64,000 nt of DNA from Chloroflexota bacterium. GTDB taxonomy: Bacteria; Chloroflexota; Limnocylindria; Limnocylindrales; CSP1-4. The stretch covers positions 175,049-239,048 of the forward strand of contig JAHBUZ010000003.1 of NCBI GenBank assembly GCA_019637815.1, read 5' to 3'. The position numbers and the translations under genes are program-made. The stretch's first letter is position 1. The number at the start of each line of letters is the position of its first letter. The notes beneath the pieces were generated by a model that was given only the letters and a program-made list of their open reading frames with translations, made no database searches and was not told the origin of the DNA. Shown piece by piece: positions 15,665-24,764 of the stretch.

Positions 15665-17163
15665 CGGACGGTCCGCTCGTCCTGGCGCTCGACCAGGGCA
15701 CCACCTCGTCGCGGGCCATCGTGTTCGACCGGAGCGGTCGGCCGGTGGTGACCGCACAGCGAGAGCTGCCCCAGATCCTGCCCGCGCCGGGGCATGTGGC
15801 GCACGATCCGGAGGCGATCTGGGAGGGCCAGCTGGCGGTCGCGCGAGAGGTGCTCGAGGCGGTCCCGGTGGAGCGCATCGCGGCCATCGGCATCACCAAC
15901 CAGCGGGAGACCACGATCGTCTGGGACCGGACCACGGGTCGACCCGCGGCGGATGCGATCGTGTGGCAGAGCCGCATCACCGCCGACCGATGCGCCGCGG
16001 TCGTGGCGGCCGGGCATGCACCCCGCATCCGGGAGCTGACCGGGCTACCCGTCGATGCCTACTTCTCGGCGACCAAGATCGCCCACCTGCTCGACGGGGC
16101 ACCCGACCTGCGTGCGCGTGCCGCGGCAGGCGAGCTGTGCGCGGGCACGGTGGACTCGTGGCTGCTGTGGCGCCTGACGGGTGGGCGGGTCCATGCGACG
16201 GATGTCAGCAACGCGAGCCGGACATCCCTGCTGGACATCCGGACCCTGCGCTGGGATCCCTGGCTGTGCGAGGTGTTCGACGTGCCGATGGCCGTGCTGC
16301 CGACGGTCGTGAGCTCCAGTGGCGTCATCGCAGAGACGGACCCGGAGGTGCTGGGCCGCGCCATCCCCATCGCGGGTGTGGCCGGTGACCAGCAGGCGGC
16401 GACCTTCGGACAGGCGTGCTTCGCGGCGGGTGCCGCCAAGAACACCTATGGCACCGGTGCGTTCCTGCTCCGTCACACCGGCCAGCGACCACTTCCCTCG
16501 GCGCACGGCTCGCTGGCGACCGTGCTCTGGCGCCTCGCGGACGATGTGCCGGCCAGCTACGCCCTCGAGGGGTCGGTGTTCATCGCGGGTGCGGCCGTCC
16601 AGTGGCTGCGGGACGGACTGCGGGCCATCGATGCGGCAGCGGACGTGGAGCGACTCGCAGCCGGCGTGGGTCATGACAGCGGGGTGTATCTCGTGCCCGC
16701 CTTCACCGGGCTCGGGGCGCCGTGGTGGGATCCCGCGGCGCGCGGCCTGCTCATCGGCATCACCCGGGGCACGGGGCTGCCGGAGATCGCTCGCGCGACG
16801 CTCGATTCGATCGCCTACCAGGTGGCAGACGTGCTCGAGGGCATGGACGAGGACGACCCGACGCCCCTCGACGTGCTGCGCGTGGACGGGGGTGCGGCAC
16901 GCAACGATGCCCTGCTCGCGTTCCAGGCGGACCTCCTGGGTGTGCCCGTGGAGCGACCGGTGGTGACCGAGACGACCGCGGCGGGCGCTGCGTTCCTCGC
17001 CGGGCTGGCCACGGACGTCTGGTCCGGCACGGACGAGGTCGCCGCCACGTGGCGGGTGGAGCGGCGCTTCGAGCCGACGATGGACCGCGCGGAGCGCGAC
17101 CGACTGGTCCGTGGCTGGCGGCGCGCGGCCGAACGCAGCCTGGGCTGGGCCGCCGAGGGCTGA
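15661..17163 (+). CDS. glpK: Glycerol kinase
   Basis: Phosphorylates glycerol to sn-glycerol-3-phosphate. The 500-residue FGGY-family kinase begins with LALDQGTTSSRAIVFD, the glycerol-kinase form of the phosphate loop, and has GITNQRETTIVWD near 79-91, TDVSNASRT near 180, KNTYGTGAFLL near 260 and LRVDGGAARNDALL near 402. All are characteristic of GlpK rather than xylulokinase. ATGA overlap with galT indicates coupling. Its presence in a gal operon suggests a galactosyl-glycerol-type substrate: hydrolysis of such a compound would yield exactly galactose and glycerol. That link is inference. The 3' end is repeated downstream. Confidence 0.96.
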   Translation: MTDGPLVLALDQGTTSSRAIVFDRSGRPVVTAQRELPQILPAPGHVAHDPEAIWEGQLAVAREVLEAVPVERIAAIGITNQRETTIVWDRTTGRPAADAIVWQSRITADRCAAVVAAGHAPRIRELTGLPVDAYFSATKIAHLLDGAPDLRARAAAGELCAGTVDSWLLWRLTGGRVHATDVSNASRTSLLDIRTLRWDPWLCEVFDVPMAVLPTVVSSSGVIAETDPEVLGRAIPIAGVAGDQQAATFGQACFAAGAAKNTYGTGAFLLRHTGQRPLPSAHGSLATVLWRLADDVPASYALEGSVFIAGAAVQWLRDGLRAIDAAADVERLAAGVGHDSGVYLVPAFTGLGAPWWDPAARGLLIGITRGTGLPEIARATLDSIAYQVADVLEGMDEDDPTPLDVLRVDGGAARNDALLAFQADLLGVPVERPVVTETTAAGAAFLAGLATDVWSGTDEVAATWRVERRFEPTMDRAERDRLVRGWRRAAERSLGWAAEG

Positions 17164-17240
17164 TCGGCATCGGTGGCGTCAGGAGGGACGGCCGCGGAGG
17201 GCTGATCGGTGTCGGCCGTGCCGAGGGCTGACGGCCGCGG
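17149..17240 (+). repeat. Three imperfect copies of the glpK 3' end
   Basis: The core GAGGGCTGA, with GCCG-rich flanks, recurs at 17149-17173 (true glpK end), 17190-17215 and 17216-17240. Copies 1 and 2 share 9 bases after the stop region as well (TCGG-TCGG). No other feature lies in this 112-base gap. Confidence 0.7.
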
Positions 17241-17275
17241 AAGGCCCGGCCGGGCTCGAGGCGCTCGAGGCAGCG

Positions 17276-18952
17276 CTACGGGTCGAAGCCCGGATCCTGC
17301 CAGGCGACCTCGCCATCGATGAGGGTCGCCAGGAGTCGTGTGGCGGCGAGGTGCTGGCCCCGGTCACCGGGATCGAGGAGACCGGCCACCGGCACCACGA
17401 CCAGGTCCGCGATGCATCCCGCGGTCAGTGAGCCGAGGTCCGTGCGACCCGCGGTGCGTGCCGGGTCGATGCACGCCGCCCGCAGGGCGCGGTCGACGGT
17501 GAGCGCCTCCGTGGGCGAGACGGAGGGATGCGCCGGTGGCCACGCGGCATCCCTCCGGGTCACCGCGACCGCGAGATTGCGCCACGGATCGGGTGGCTCC
17601 ACGGGCGCGTCCGTGCCGAGCGGCAGGAGCGCGCCGGTCGCGTCCAGGCTGGCGAGCGGGAACGTGGCTGCCACCCGGTCGCCCCACGCGTCGCGCATCG
17701 CGTCCGCGTCCGTGGCGAGATGACAGGGCTGGACGCTCGCCGCGATCGTCGCAGCGCCGAACCGGGCCACGTCCACCGGATCGATGAGCTGGACGTGCTC
17801 CAGCCGATGCAGGGCCGCGGGGACGCGTGGCAGCCGCTCGAGGACGTCGAGCGCGAGGCGGACCGCCGCGTCACCGATGGCATGCACCTGGAGCGCGATG
17901 CCGGCCCGTGTCGCGCGGTCACCGAGACGCCGCAGCTGGTCATGGGTCATCGTGGCGAGTCCTGCCGGCCCACCGACCGGTCGACCGCGCGGATCGTCCG
18001 GCTCGTACGGTGCGAGGAGCGCGGCGCTGCGTGACCCGAGCGAGCCGTCCGTGAACAGCTTGAGCCAGCCGGCGCGGTACCGGTCGTCACCCAGGCCGCT
18101 CCCCTCCCCGGTCCGCCAGCCCGCCGCGATGGCGGCATCCAGCTGTCGCTCCCGGACCGAAGCCGTCACCCGCAGTGGCAGCCGGTGCGCGGCCGCGAGC
18201 GAGCGCACGAGGAAGGGTCCGTCGTCCAGGTCATCGTCATCGCCCAGGTCACCCGGGTCATGGACGCCGGTGATGCCGAGTGCCGCGAGGGTCGTCGCGT
18301 ACCCGGTGAGCGCCGCGATCCGTCGCGCGCTGTCCCAGGCAGGCAGCAGTGGCTCCACGAGCGCGGCCGCCGCTTCGTGGAGCAGCCCGGTGGGCGCGCC
18401 GCGTTCGTCGCGACGGATGAGCGCCTGGTCGGCGGGCAGCAGGTCACGGGCCGAGAGCAGCTCCAGCACCGGGGTGCTCACCCAGCGTGCGTGGTGATCG
18501 TGGCTCCAGAGCGCCACGAGGCGTCCCGGTGCGACCGTCGCAAGGTCCGCGGCCGTGGGCCAGCCACCGAACGTGTCGAGCGACCAGCCGTGACCCTCCA
18601 GCCAGGCATCCCCGGGCAGCGATCGATGGGTCGCTCGGATCGTGTCCAGGACCGCCTCCCGTCCCTCGACACCACCCAGGTCGAGATTCGTGGCGGCCCG
18701 TGCGGCCATGCCGAGGTGGAGGTGCGCATCGGTGATGCCGGGCACGACCGCGAGATGTGGCGGCAGCCGCCAGGTGCGGGTCCCGGCGTCGACCAGGGGC
18801 ACGACGTCCGCAGCGCGCCCGGTCGCCAGCACGCGACCGCCGCCGATGGCGATCGCGTCGACCCAGCCGAGGCCAGTGGGTCCGTCGAGCGTCGCGATCG
18901 CACCCTCGATGACCAGGTCGGCGATCCTGGGTCCGGGATGGGCGCTCGTCAT
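17276..18952 (-). CDS. Amidohydrolase family protein (YtcJ-like)
   Basis: 558-residue metal-dependent hydrolase of the amidohydrolase 3 family. The N-terminal beta-sandwich is followed by the metal-binding DAHLHLG near residues 73-79, a conserved WSHDHHARW near 140, KLFTDGSLGSRSA near 268, and the late QPCHLATDADAMRDAWGDR that is distinctive of YtcJ-type enzymes. Members hydrolyse amides or cyclic imides; the natural substrate is mostly unknown. The ATG at 18952 was chosen because family similarity begins there; the frame is open much farther but over the asparaginase gene. It is the last gene of the minus-strand group with asparaginase and an MFS carrier, so amide-nitrogen salvage is possible. 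Confidence 0.9.
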   Translation of the reverse strand: MTSAHPGPRIADLVIEGAIATLDGPTGLGWVDAIAIGGGRVLATGRAADVVPLVDAGTRTWRLPPHLAVVPGITDAHLHLGMAARAATNLDLGGVEGREAVLDTIRATHRSLPGDAWLEGHGWSLDTFGGWPTAADLATVAPGRLVALWSHDHHARWVSTPVLELLSARDLLPADQALIRRDERGAPTGLLHEAAAALVEPLLPAWDSARRIAALTGYATTLAALGITGVHDPGDLGDDDDLDDGPFLVRSLAAAHRLPLRVTASVRERQLDAAIAAGWRTGEGSGLGDDRYRAGWLKLFTDGSLGSRSAALLAPYEPDDPRGRPVGGPAGLATMTHDQLRRLGDRATRAGIALQVHAIGDAAVRLALDVLERLPRVPAALHRLEHVQLIDPVDVARFGAATIAASVQPCHLATDADAMRDAWGDRVAATFPLASLDATGALLPLGTDAPVEPPDPWRNLAVAVTRRDAAWPPAHPSVSPTEALTVDRALRAACIDPARTAGRTDLGSLTAGCIADLVVVPVAGLLDPGDRGQHLAATRLLATLIDGEVAWQDPGFDP

Positions 18953-18989
18953 CGTCCGACCACCATGCCGTGGATCCCGTCCGGCCGGG

Positions 18990-19985
18990 TCACCCGGAGA
19001 TGTCGGCGAACAGCGTCCGCAGGCCGGCGATGTCCAGACCCGCGCCGAGGCCGAGGGCAAGCGCGATCCGCGCCTTGGGTCCGTTGAGCCGACCGGCCGG
19101 GATGGCGCCCGCATCGACCCATCGGCGACCGCCACCCGGGAAGCCATAGGCAGGGCTGACGCGACCCGTGAGGCAGCGCGTCGCGAGGACGACGGGGATG
19201 CCCGCGAGCATGGCCCGCTCCGCCTCCGCGAGCAGCGCGGGGTCCGTGTTGCCCGCTCCGGTCGCTGCCACCACGATGCCACGGGCGCCGAGCTGCACGG
19301 CCGCGGTCAGCAGCCCGGGATCCGCGGCGACGGTCGCGGGGATGAGATGCACCGGCTCGGCGCCGCCGCCGGGCAGCGGGTCCAGGACCACGTGTGTCGT
19401 GCGCGTCCGCGCGAGCCGGACCACGCCGCCCCGGACATCACCGAGGGGTCCGGTGGCAGGAGCCTGGAACGTGTCGTATCGGTCGGTGTCGGTCTTGACC
19501 ACGTCGACCGCCGGCAGGATCGCGCCGCCCATCACGACCAGTGTCCCCTGGTCACGCAGCCGCGGGTCCGCCGCGACCCGCACCGCGTCACGCAGGTTCG
19601 CAGGCCCCTCGTAGCCGGGCTCACCGGCATTGCGCATCGCGCCCACGACCACGACCGGTGACGGACCCGGCACCAGCAGGTCCCACGCGAACGCCGTCTC
19701 CTCCATCACGTCCGTGCCCTGGACCACGACCGCGCCGGTGACCTCCGGCCGGGCGAGCGCGTCCCGCACGACCCGCGCGATGTCGATGACCTGCGGGAAG
19801 CGCAGGTGGGAGGCCGGTACGAGCCCCCAGTCGACGGCCTCCACGTCCGCGATCTCCGCGAGTCCTGGTGTCCGCTCGAGGATCTGCGCGCCCCGGAGCG
19901 CGGGCACCGCCGCGCCGGTCACGGGGTCCGGGAGCATGCTGATGGTGCCCCCGGTGAACACCACCACGACCCGCGCTCGGGTCAT
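18990..19985 (-). CDS. L-asparaginase family protein
   Basis: 331 residues. Converts asparagine to aspartate and ammonia, or acts on a related amide. The first catalytic Thr lies in VVFTGGTISM near 8-17, and the second in VVQGTDVMEETA near 88-99 (usual HGTDT becomes QGTDV, so the Thr and Asp are kept but the preceding His is Gln). VGAMRNAGEPGYEGPANL and the later TGAGN region also fit type I/II asparaginase. There is no signal peptide, so it is cytoplasmic. Start ATG at 19985 overlaps the MFS stop as ATGA. The His-to-Gln and Thr-to-Val changes next to the second catalytic motif may mean altered specificity. Confidence 0.88.
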   Translation of the reverse strand: MTRARVVVVFTGGTISMLPDPVTGAAVPALRGAQILERTPGLAEIADVEAVDWGLVPASHLRFPQVIDIARVVRDALARPEVTGAVVVQGTDVMEETAFAWDLLVPGPSPVVVVGAMRNAGEPGYEGPANLRDAVRVAADPRLRDQGTLVVMGGAILPAVDVVKTDTDRYDTFQAPATGPLGDVRGGVVRLARTRTTHVVLDPLPGGGAEPVHLIPATVAADPGLLTAAVQLGARGIVVAATGAGNTDPALLAEAERAMLAGIPVVLATRCLTGRVSPAYGFPGGGRRWVDAGAIPAGRLNGPKARIALALGLGAGLDIAGLRTLFADISG

Positions 19986-21634
19986 GGCTGACGCTGGTCG
20001 GCCGCGGTGGTGGGAGCGTCCTCGGCCGTGGTGGCACCGTCGGCCGCGGCGGGATCCGACGCGGTGGTCCCAGGGACCGCGGCAGGAGCGTCGGCCGCGG
20101 CGGGATCCGACGCGGTGGTCCCATGGACCGCGGCAGGAGCGTCGGCCGCGGCAGGGCCGGCCCTGCCGGGCACCACGGATGAGGCGAGGTAATCGATGGG
20201 CGAGGGACCCTCGGTGAGGCCCAGGTAGCGCAGCCGGATGGGTGCCGTGAGCGAGGATGACTGGCTCGCGACCGTCATGGGGTCCGTGGGGTGGTAGGTC
20301 TCGGCGGGTCGTCCGGAGGCGTCCATGGCGGGTGCCATGAACCATGACGCCGCGGCCGTGCCGCCCACGACCACCGCACAGGCCATGATCACGATGGCCG
20401 GCCCGATCTCGTCGGCGAGCGGCCCGACCAGGATGATGGGCAGGAAGCTGGCGAGGCTCACGAGCGTGTTGAGGACACCGAAGACGCGACCCCGGACGTC
20501 CTCCGGCAGCTCCTCCTGGAGCGCGGTCTGCGCGGGCACCGCGACGTAGGCATACGAGACACCCGCCGTGAACGCCACGAGGACGCACACGTTCAGGAGT
20601 GTGACCAGGCCCTCGCTCGGCAGGCTCAGCCCCTGTGCGCCGCCGAGGATGAGCAGCGACGTGGCGAGGATGACCAGGCCGATCTCGATGAGCCGCTTGC
20701 GAGGCGCGAAGCGACCGAACAGGTTGAGCGAGATGATGCCGGCCACGAGGCCCGCGCCCAGCGGCAGCACGAGCACCCAGAAGTCCTCGGGCGTAAGACC
20801 GAGCACCGTCTTGGCGAAGTTCGGCCCGAGCACTCCCAGCACGCCGATGAGCGACGAGGTGATGGTGAGGTACGCGAGCGCCCAGAAGATGCTCCGGTGG
20901 TCGCGGATGTAGACGAGGCCTTCCTTGAGCTGCTCCATGGTCGCCCGGACCGCGGCTCCGGCCTGGCGGACGGCGCTGCCCGCAGCCCCGGCGAGTACCG
21001 ATGGCGCGGACGGCAGGGTCCAGCACAGGACGCCTGCCAGCAGATACGTGCCCGCCACGATGGCGATGAGCGGGTTGACCCCCGTGAGCACCACCATGAG
21101 CGGGCCGAGGACCGCGAAGCCGAGCGCGAACGACGCCTGGAGCCCGAGCACGAACAGGCCGTTCGCGGTGAGCAGCTGGTCCCGACGGACCACGAGCGGG
21201 ATCATGGCGGTCTCGGCGGGCGCGAAGAAGGTCGTGAGCGTCGCCACGATGGCCGTGATGATGTACAGCGCCACGATCTGCTGGTCGAGGAAGATGAGCA
21301 GCAGGAACAGGATGCCGCGCGCCACGTTGGTGAGGACCAGGATCGTGCGTCGGTCGTAGCGGTCCACGAACACGCCCGCGATCGCCCCGAACACCACCGC
21401 CGGCACCAGGAACGTGAGCAGCAGGATGCTCACCGCCGTGTTGGTATCGGTGAGCTTGCTGACCTGGACGGTCAGGCCGTACAGCACCATGTTGCCGCCG
21501 ACCTGGGTGAGCAGCTGCGACAGGAACAGCGCCAGGAACCGGGGGTTGGTCAGGACGCCCCGCGCCTGCTGCCGGTCGGTCCCGGGGTCGTCGAGGACCC
21601 CGGCCACCAGGTCCGGCTTCCCGTCGTGGGTCAC
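19982..21634 (-). CDS. MFS transporter with repetitive C-terminal tail
   Basis: 550 residues. The first about 430 form a twelve-helix major facilitator, with the loop motif DRYDRRTILVLTN near 90-102 and sequence close to enterobactin/macrolide-type exporters (MFS_3). The last about 60 residues are an Ala/Pro/Asp-rich cytoplasmic tail made of a 17-residue repeat (AAADAPAAV-GTTASDP) encoded by a 51-nt tandem duplication. The substrate is unknown. The GTG start at 21634 lies one base after the stop of the upstream peptidase gene, and the stop overlaps the asparaginase start, so it is part of a coupled minus-strand run. Confidence 0.92.
   Translation of the reverse strand: MTHDGKPDLVAGVLDDPGTDRQQARGVLTNPRFLALFLSQLLTQVGGNMVLYGLTVQVSKLTDTNTAVSILLLTFLVPAVVFGAIAGVFVDRYDRRTILVLTNVARGILFLLLIFLDQQIVALYIITAIVATLTTFFAPAETAMIPLVVRRDQLLTANGLFVLGLQASFALGFAVLGPLMVVLTGVNPLIAIVAGTYLLAGVLCWTLPSAPSVLAGAAGSAVRQAGAAVRATMEQLKEGLVYIRDHRSIFWALAYLTITSSLIGVLGVLGPNFAKTVLGLTPEDFWVLVLPLGAGLVAGIISLNLFGRFAPRKRLIEIGLVILATSLLILGGAQGLSLPSEGLVTLLNVCVLVAFTAGVSYAYVAVPAQTALQEELPEDVRGRVFGVLNTLVSLASFLPIILVGPLADEIGPAIVIMACAVVVGGTAAASWFMAPAMDASGRPAETYHPTDPMTVASQSSSLTAPIRLRYLGLTEGPSPIDYLASSVVPGRAGPAAADAPAAVHGTTASDPAAADAPAAVPGTTASDPAAADGATTAEDAPTTAADQRQP
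20039..20158 (-). repeat. 51-nt tandem repeat in MFS tail
   Basis: Units 20039-20089 and 20090-20140 differ by one base, and a third partial unit starts at 20141. A more degenerate relative precedes them. Being 3n long, copy-number change keeps the reading frame. Confidence 0.85.
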
Positions 21635-21635
21635 C

Positions 21636-22958
21636 TCAGGGTGCGACCGCTGGGTCGCCGGTCACCCAGTCGGAGGGGATCGGTCCGGGCGGCGCGGGCT
21701 GCGGACCGTAGGGTCGCGGACGCTGCGCGCCCTGCGCCTCCAGCCACGCGTCATCGAACGCATCGGCGTCCTGGCCCGTGGCCGCGAGGAACGCCTCGTC
21801 GTCGGTGACGCCGTCGTGGTACGAGGTGATGAGCCGGACCAGCGTGTCGCGGCCGTACCGATCGATGAAGAAGTCGACCGCGGACACGCTCTCCGCGTAG
21901 GCGAGGCTGAAGCGCTCGTAGGTCGTGGGGAACAGGCCGGCGATGCCCGACAGCGGGATGAGGGTGCCGTTCGCGGCGGCGCCGGCGACCTGCGCCCGGT
22001 CGCCCACGCCATAGCCCTCCGAGAGGTACACCGCGAGGCCCTCGTTGAGCCAGCGGGGCGGCTGGTGATACGGGTTGTCGGTCGCGTCCGAGAACACGAT
22101 GTGGGTCAGCTCATGGGTCACCAGCGTGTCCACCCAGTCGGAGGCCACGTCGCTCGTCCGGATGGTGCCGATGAGCGTCCGGGTGGCCGAGTTCGCCTGG
22201 CCACCCACGTGCTCGCGGGTGCCGGGCCCCATGGCGCCGTAGAGCGCCTCCGGTGAGTCATAGACCAGGAAGTCGACCGGTGCGACCTCCTGCACGCCCA
22301 GCAGCTCCGCGGCGTTCCGGATGGCATCCTCGCCGATGCGCAGCGCGCGCGCCGCGAACGCATCGTCACCCGCGTACCAGTGGAGCGTGATGCCGTCCCC
22401 TTCGAGAGTCCGCCAGTCGAAGCGATCGTCCACGATGCGCAGCTCGCCGGTGGGTCCCGTCACGGGGCCGTCCGGGGTGACGGCCCGGAACCGGTACTCG
22501 TAGCGCGTGTTGGGGGGCGTGAAGCCGACCTGGCTCACGGTCGCCGTCCAGGCGCCACTCGGCTCGCGGCTCACGGCCGCCTCCCGCACCAGGTCGGAGG
22601 TGCCACCCGCCAGCCGGGTCAGCAGCTCCACGCGGATGGGCTCCTCGGGCGCCTGGAAGGTCGTCGTGAACACGATGGGTGTGGTGAGCGAGCCGGTCGC
22701 GCTGGGCGAGTCGAAGATGACCTCTGGTGGCCGCCCTGCGGGCGTCTCCGCGGGTGCCCCGGCCGATGGGCCGGGCGTCGTCGAGGGCGCCGTGGTGGCG
22801 CCCTGCGCGCGCACCTGCGTCGCCGACATCATCAGACCCAGCACGAGCGCCACGACGACCAGGAGGAACACGGCGCGCATCGCCGTGCTGGACGTGGTCC
22901 GGCGCGCGCTCGTGGGACGTGCCGGCGCCCCGCCCCGGTTGCGGCTGCGATCGCTCAT
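21636..22958 (-). CDS. Peptidase-MA-like zinc metalloprotease, membrane-anchored
   Basis: 440 residues. A single hydrophobic segment at about 29-47 (VFLLVVVALVLGLMM) acts as signal anchor, followed by a Pro/Thr-rich stretch, an Ig-like region up to about 150, and then the catalytic domain. LVTHELTHIVF near 280-290 supplies HExxH; the downstream PRWLNEGLAVYLSEG near 304-318 supplies the gluzincin Glu, as in the peptidase MA family. The active site would face outside. Substrate unknown. Start ATG at 22958 overlaps the stop of the upstream binding protein (ATGA), and the MFS gene follows after one base. Confidence 0.9.
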   Translation of the reverse strand: MSDRSRNRGGAPARPTSARRTTSSTAMRAVFLLVVVALVLGLMMSATQVRAQGATTAPSTTPGPSAGAPAETPAGRPPEVIFDSPSATGSLTTPIVFTTTFQAPEEPIRVELLTRLAGGTSDLVREAAVSREPSGAWTATVSQVGFTPPNTRYEYRFRAVTPDGPVTGPTGELRIVDDRFDWRTLEGDGITLHWYAGDDAFAARALRIGEDAIRNAAELLGVQEVAPVDFLVYDSPEALYGAMGPGTREHVGGQANSATRTLIGTIRTSDVASDWVDTLVTHELTHIVFSDATDNPYHQPPRWLNEGLAVYLSEGYGVGDRAQVAGAAANGTLIPLSGIAGLFPTTYERFSLAYAESVSAVDFFIDRYGRDTLVRLITSYHDGVTDDEAFLAATGQDADAFDDAWLEAQGAQRPRPYGPQPAPPGPIPSDWVTGDPAVAP

Positions 22959-24640
22959 CTGGCCAGCTCCATCCCGGCGTAGCGCACGATGCCGAGGCCG
23001 GAGACGCCCGCGCCGAGCAGGTCGCTGCGCGCGAGCGCCCAGTCCTCGCTGTACTGGAACGGGATCACCGGGACCTGGTCCTGGACGATCGCCTGGGCGG
23101 TGGCGTAGGCCGCCTCCTGGACGAGGGGATCCCCGGTGGCAGCCGCGGCGTCGATCGCGGCATCGAACTCGGGGTCGCTCCAGCCACCGATGTTGCTGGG
23201 GCTGCCCGTCTCGAGCAGCAGGCCCAGGAAGTCATGGGGATGCGGATAGTCCGCGCTCCAGCCGAGCGCCCACATCTGGGGGGTGTCGTCATCGAGACGC
23301 GTCGTGAACTCTTCGAAGGGCATCACCTCCGCGATGACCTCCACGCCCAGCTCCCGCCGCAGCTCCCGGACGACCGCGGCATCCAGCGTGGTGCCGGGCG
23401 TCACCAGGGTCACGGCCGGGAAGCCCGCTCCGCCGGGGTAGCCCGCGTCGGCGAGGGCGGCACGCGCGGCATCCGGATCGTGGCGCGGGCTGAAGTCACC
23501 CGTGCCACCTCCCTCGATGCCTGCCGGGACCATGGACGTGGCGATGACCGCGTCGGGATCGGAGAGCGCCACCAGCCGGTCCCAGTCGACGGCCCATGCG
23601 AAGGCCTGCCGGATGCGTGCGTCATCGAACGGGGCGCGCGTGGTGTCGAAGCCGTAGTACTGGACCGCCAGCGCATCGGAGCGGCGCAGCTGTGGCCCGA
23701 GGATGGGGTCGTAGGCGATCCACGAGGCGTCCGCGGACCCGATGGGGACATAGTCGATGTCACCGGCCGAGAAGGTGTCCACCGGCCCGGTGTCCAGACC
23801 GGTCAGATGCTGGATGACGCCGATCGCGGGGCGTCCTGCCCAGTAGTGCTCGTTCGCCTCGAGGCGGATCCCCTGCGCGTCCTGGCTCACCGGCACGTAG
23901 CCACCGGAGACCGCGAGACCGCTCGGCAGGAAGGGACCGGCAGCGTCCGCGGGCAGGTCGCTGGGCACGATGGCGAGCGTGGGTGACGCGGCGGCGGCCG
24001 GGAACCACGCCGCGGGGCGGCTGAACTCGACCACGACCCGGTCATCCCCATCCGCGCTGATGCCCACCTCGGCCGCGGTCGCCTGCCCCGCGAGGTACGC
24101 GGGCACGCCCTGGATATCCACGAGGATCCCGGACAGCGGGCTGGGTCGGAGCGGGTCGATGGTCCGGAACCAGCTGTCGACCACGTGCCGGGCGGTGATG
24201 GGCGTCCCGTCGCTGAACGCGATGCCCGGTCGGAGCGTGAAGGTCAGGCGGTGGCCACCCTCGGTGACCTCCCACGACTCGGCGAGCGCGGGCTGGACCT
24301 GGGCATCGACATCGAACGTGGTGAGGCCCTCCCAGACCTGGGCGAGGATGGAGGCCGAGCCCGCGTCACCGATGCGCGCCGGGTCCCAGCTCGCGGGGGC
24401 CGATCCGACCATGACCAGGTCCACCCCGGCCGGTCGCTGGCCCACGGCGGTCACCGGTGCCTCGTCCCGGCCGGTCCGTGTGCCGACCGCGAACATCGCC
24501 AGACCCGCGACACCGATCATGAGGATGGCGAGCACGACCGGGATGCCGATACGCGCGAGCCGTCCCGGTGGCCGTGCACCGGACAGCAGGGGCTCGAGCG
24601 GCGCGTCCGGGTCGAGGTCCGGGTCGGGATCCTGGTCCAT
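22955..24640 (-). CDS. Peptide/nickel-type ABC substrate-binding protein, membrane-anchored
   Basis: 561 residues of the SBP_bac_5 (DppA/OppA) family. An acidic Asp/Pro N-terminus is followed by one transmembrane segment at about 31-51 (IPVVLAILMIGVAGLAMFAVG) instead of a lipobox, so it is tethered to the membrane. The mature part has the family block VWEGLTTFDVDAQVQPALAESWEV near 95-118, then FSDGTPITARHVVDSW and RIRQAFAWAVDWDRL. No permease or ATPase gene is adjacent; the next genes are a protease and an MFS carrier. It may work with a transporter elsewhere or deliver peptides from the protease. The start follows a leaderless-type -10 box. Confidence 0.92.
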   Translation of the reverse strand: MDQDPDPDLDPDAPLEPLLSGARPPGRLARIGIPVVLAILMIGVAGLAMFAVGTRTGRDEAPVTAVGQRPAGVDLVMVGSAPASWDPARIGDAGSASILAQVWEGLTTFDVDAQVQPALAESWEVTEGGHRLTFTLRPGIAFSDGTPITARHVVDSWFRTIDPLRPSPLSGILVDIQGVPAYLAGQATAAEVGISADGDDRVVVEFSRPAAWFPAAAASPTLAIVPSDLPADAAGPFLPSGLAVSGGYVPVSQDAQGIRLEANEHYWAGRPAIGVIQHLTGLDTGPVDTFSAGDIDYVPIGSADASWIAYDPILGPQLRRSDALAVQYYGFDTTRAPFDDARIRQAFAWAVDWDRLVALSDPDAVIATSMVPAGIEGGGTGDFSPRHDPDAARAALADAGYPGGAGFPAVTLVTPGTTLDAAVVRELRRELGVEVIAEVMPFEEFTTRLDDDTPQMWALGWSADYPHPHDFLGLLLETGSPSNIGGWSDPEFDAAIDAAAATGDPLVQEAAYATAQAIVQDQVPVIPFQYSEDWALARSDLLGAGVSGLGIVRYAGMELAR

Positions 24641-24648
24641 GAGGGCGA

Positions 24649-24654
24649 AGTCTA
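24649..24654 (-). promoter_or_regulatory. Leaderless -10 box TAGACT of binding-protein gene
   Basis: On the minus strand TAGACT ends 8 nt before the ATG at 24640, with no Shine-Dalgarno between. An overlapping TATAGA is an alternative hexamer. Confidence 0.45.
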
Positions 24655-24695
24655 TAAGGCGGTCGCCGGAGACGTGTCCGCGATGGGCCGCGTGC

Positions 24696-24701
24696 TACGC
24701 T
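24696..24701 (+). promoter_or_regulatory. -10 box TACGCT for the small alanine-rich gene
   Basis: TACGCT lies about 64 bases before the ATG at 24765. This gene has a normal ribosome site (GGAGG), so its mRNA has a conventional leader. Confidence 0.4.
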
Positions 24702-24764
24702 GCCCGATGCGGTCGTGTGCCGCCACGGCGTCGCCGTGCCTCGCTGAGTGGAGGTCTGGGACAC

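Noticed and set aside
19168..19614. Plus-strand frames opposite the asparaginase and amidohydrolase genes
   Set aside because: These are shadows of strongly motif-supported minus-strand genes.
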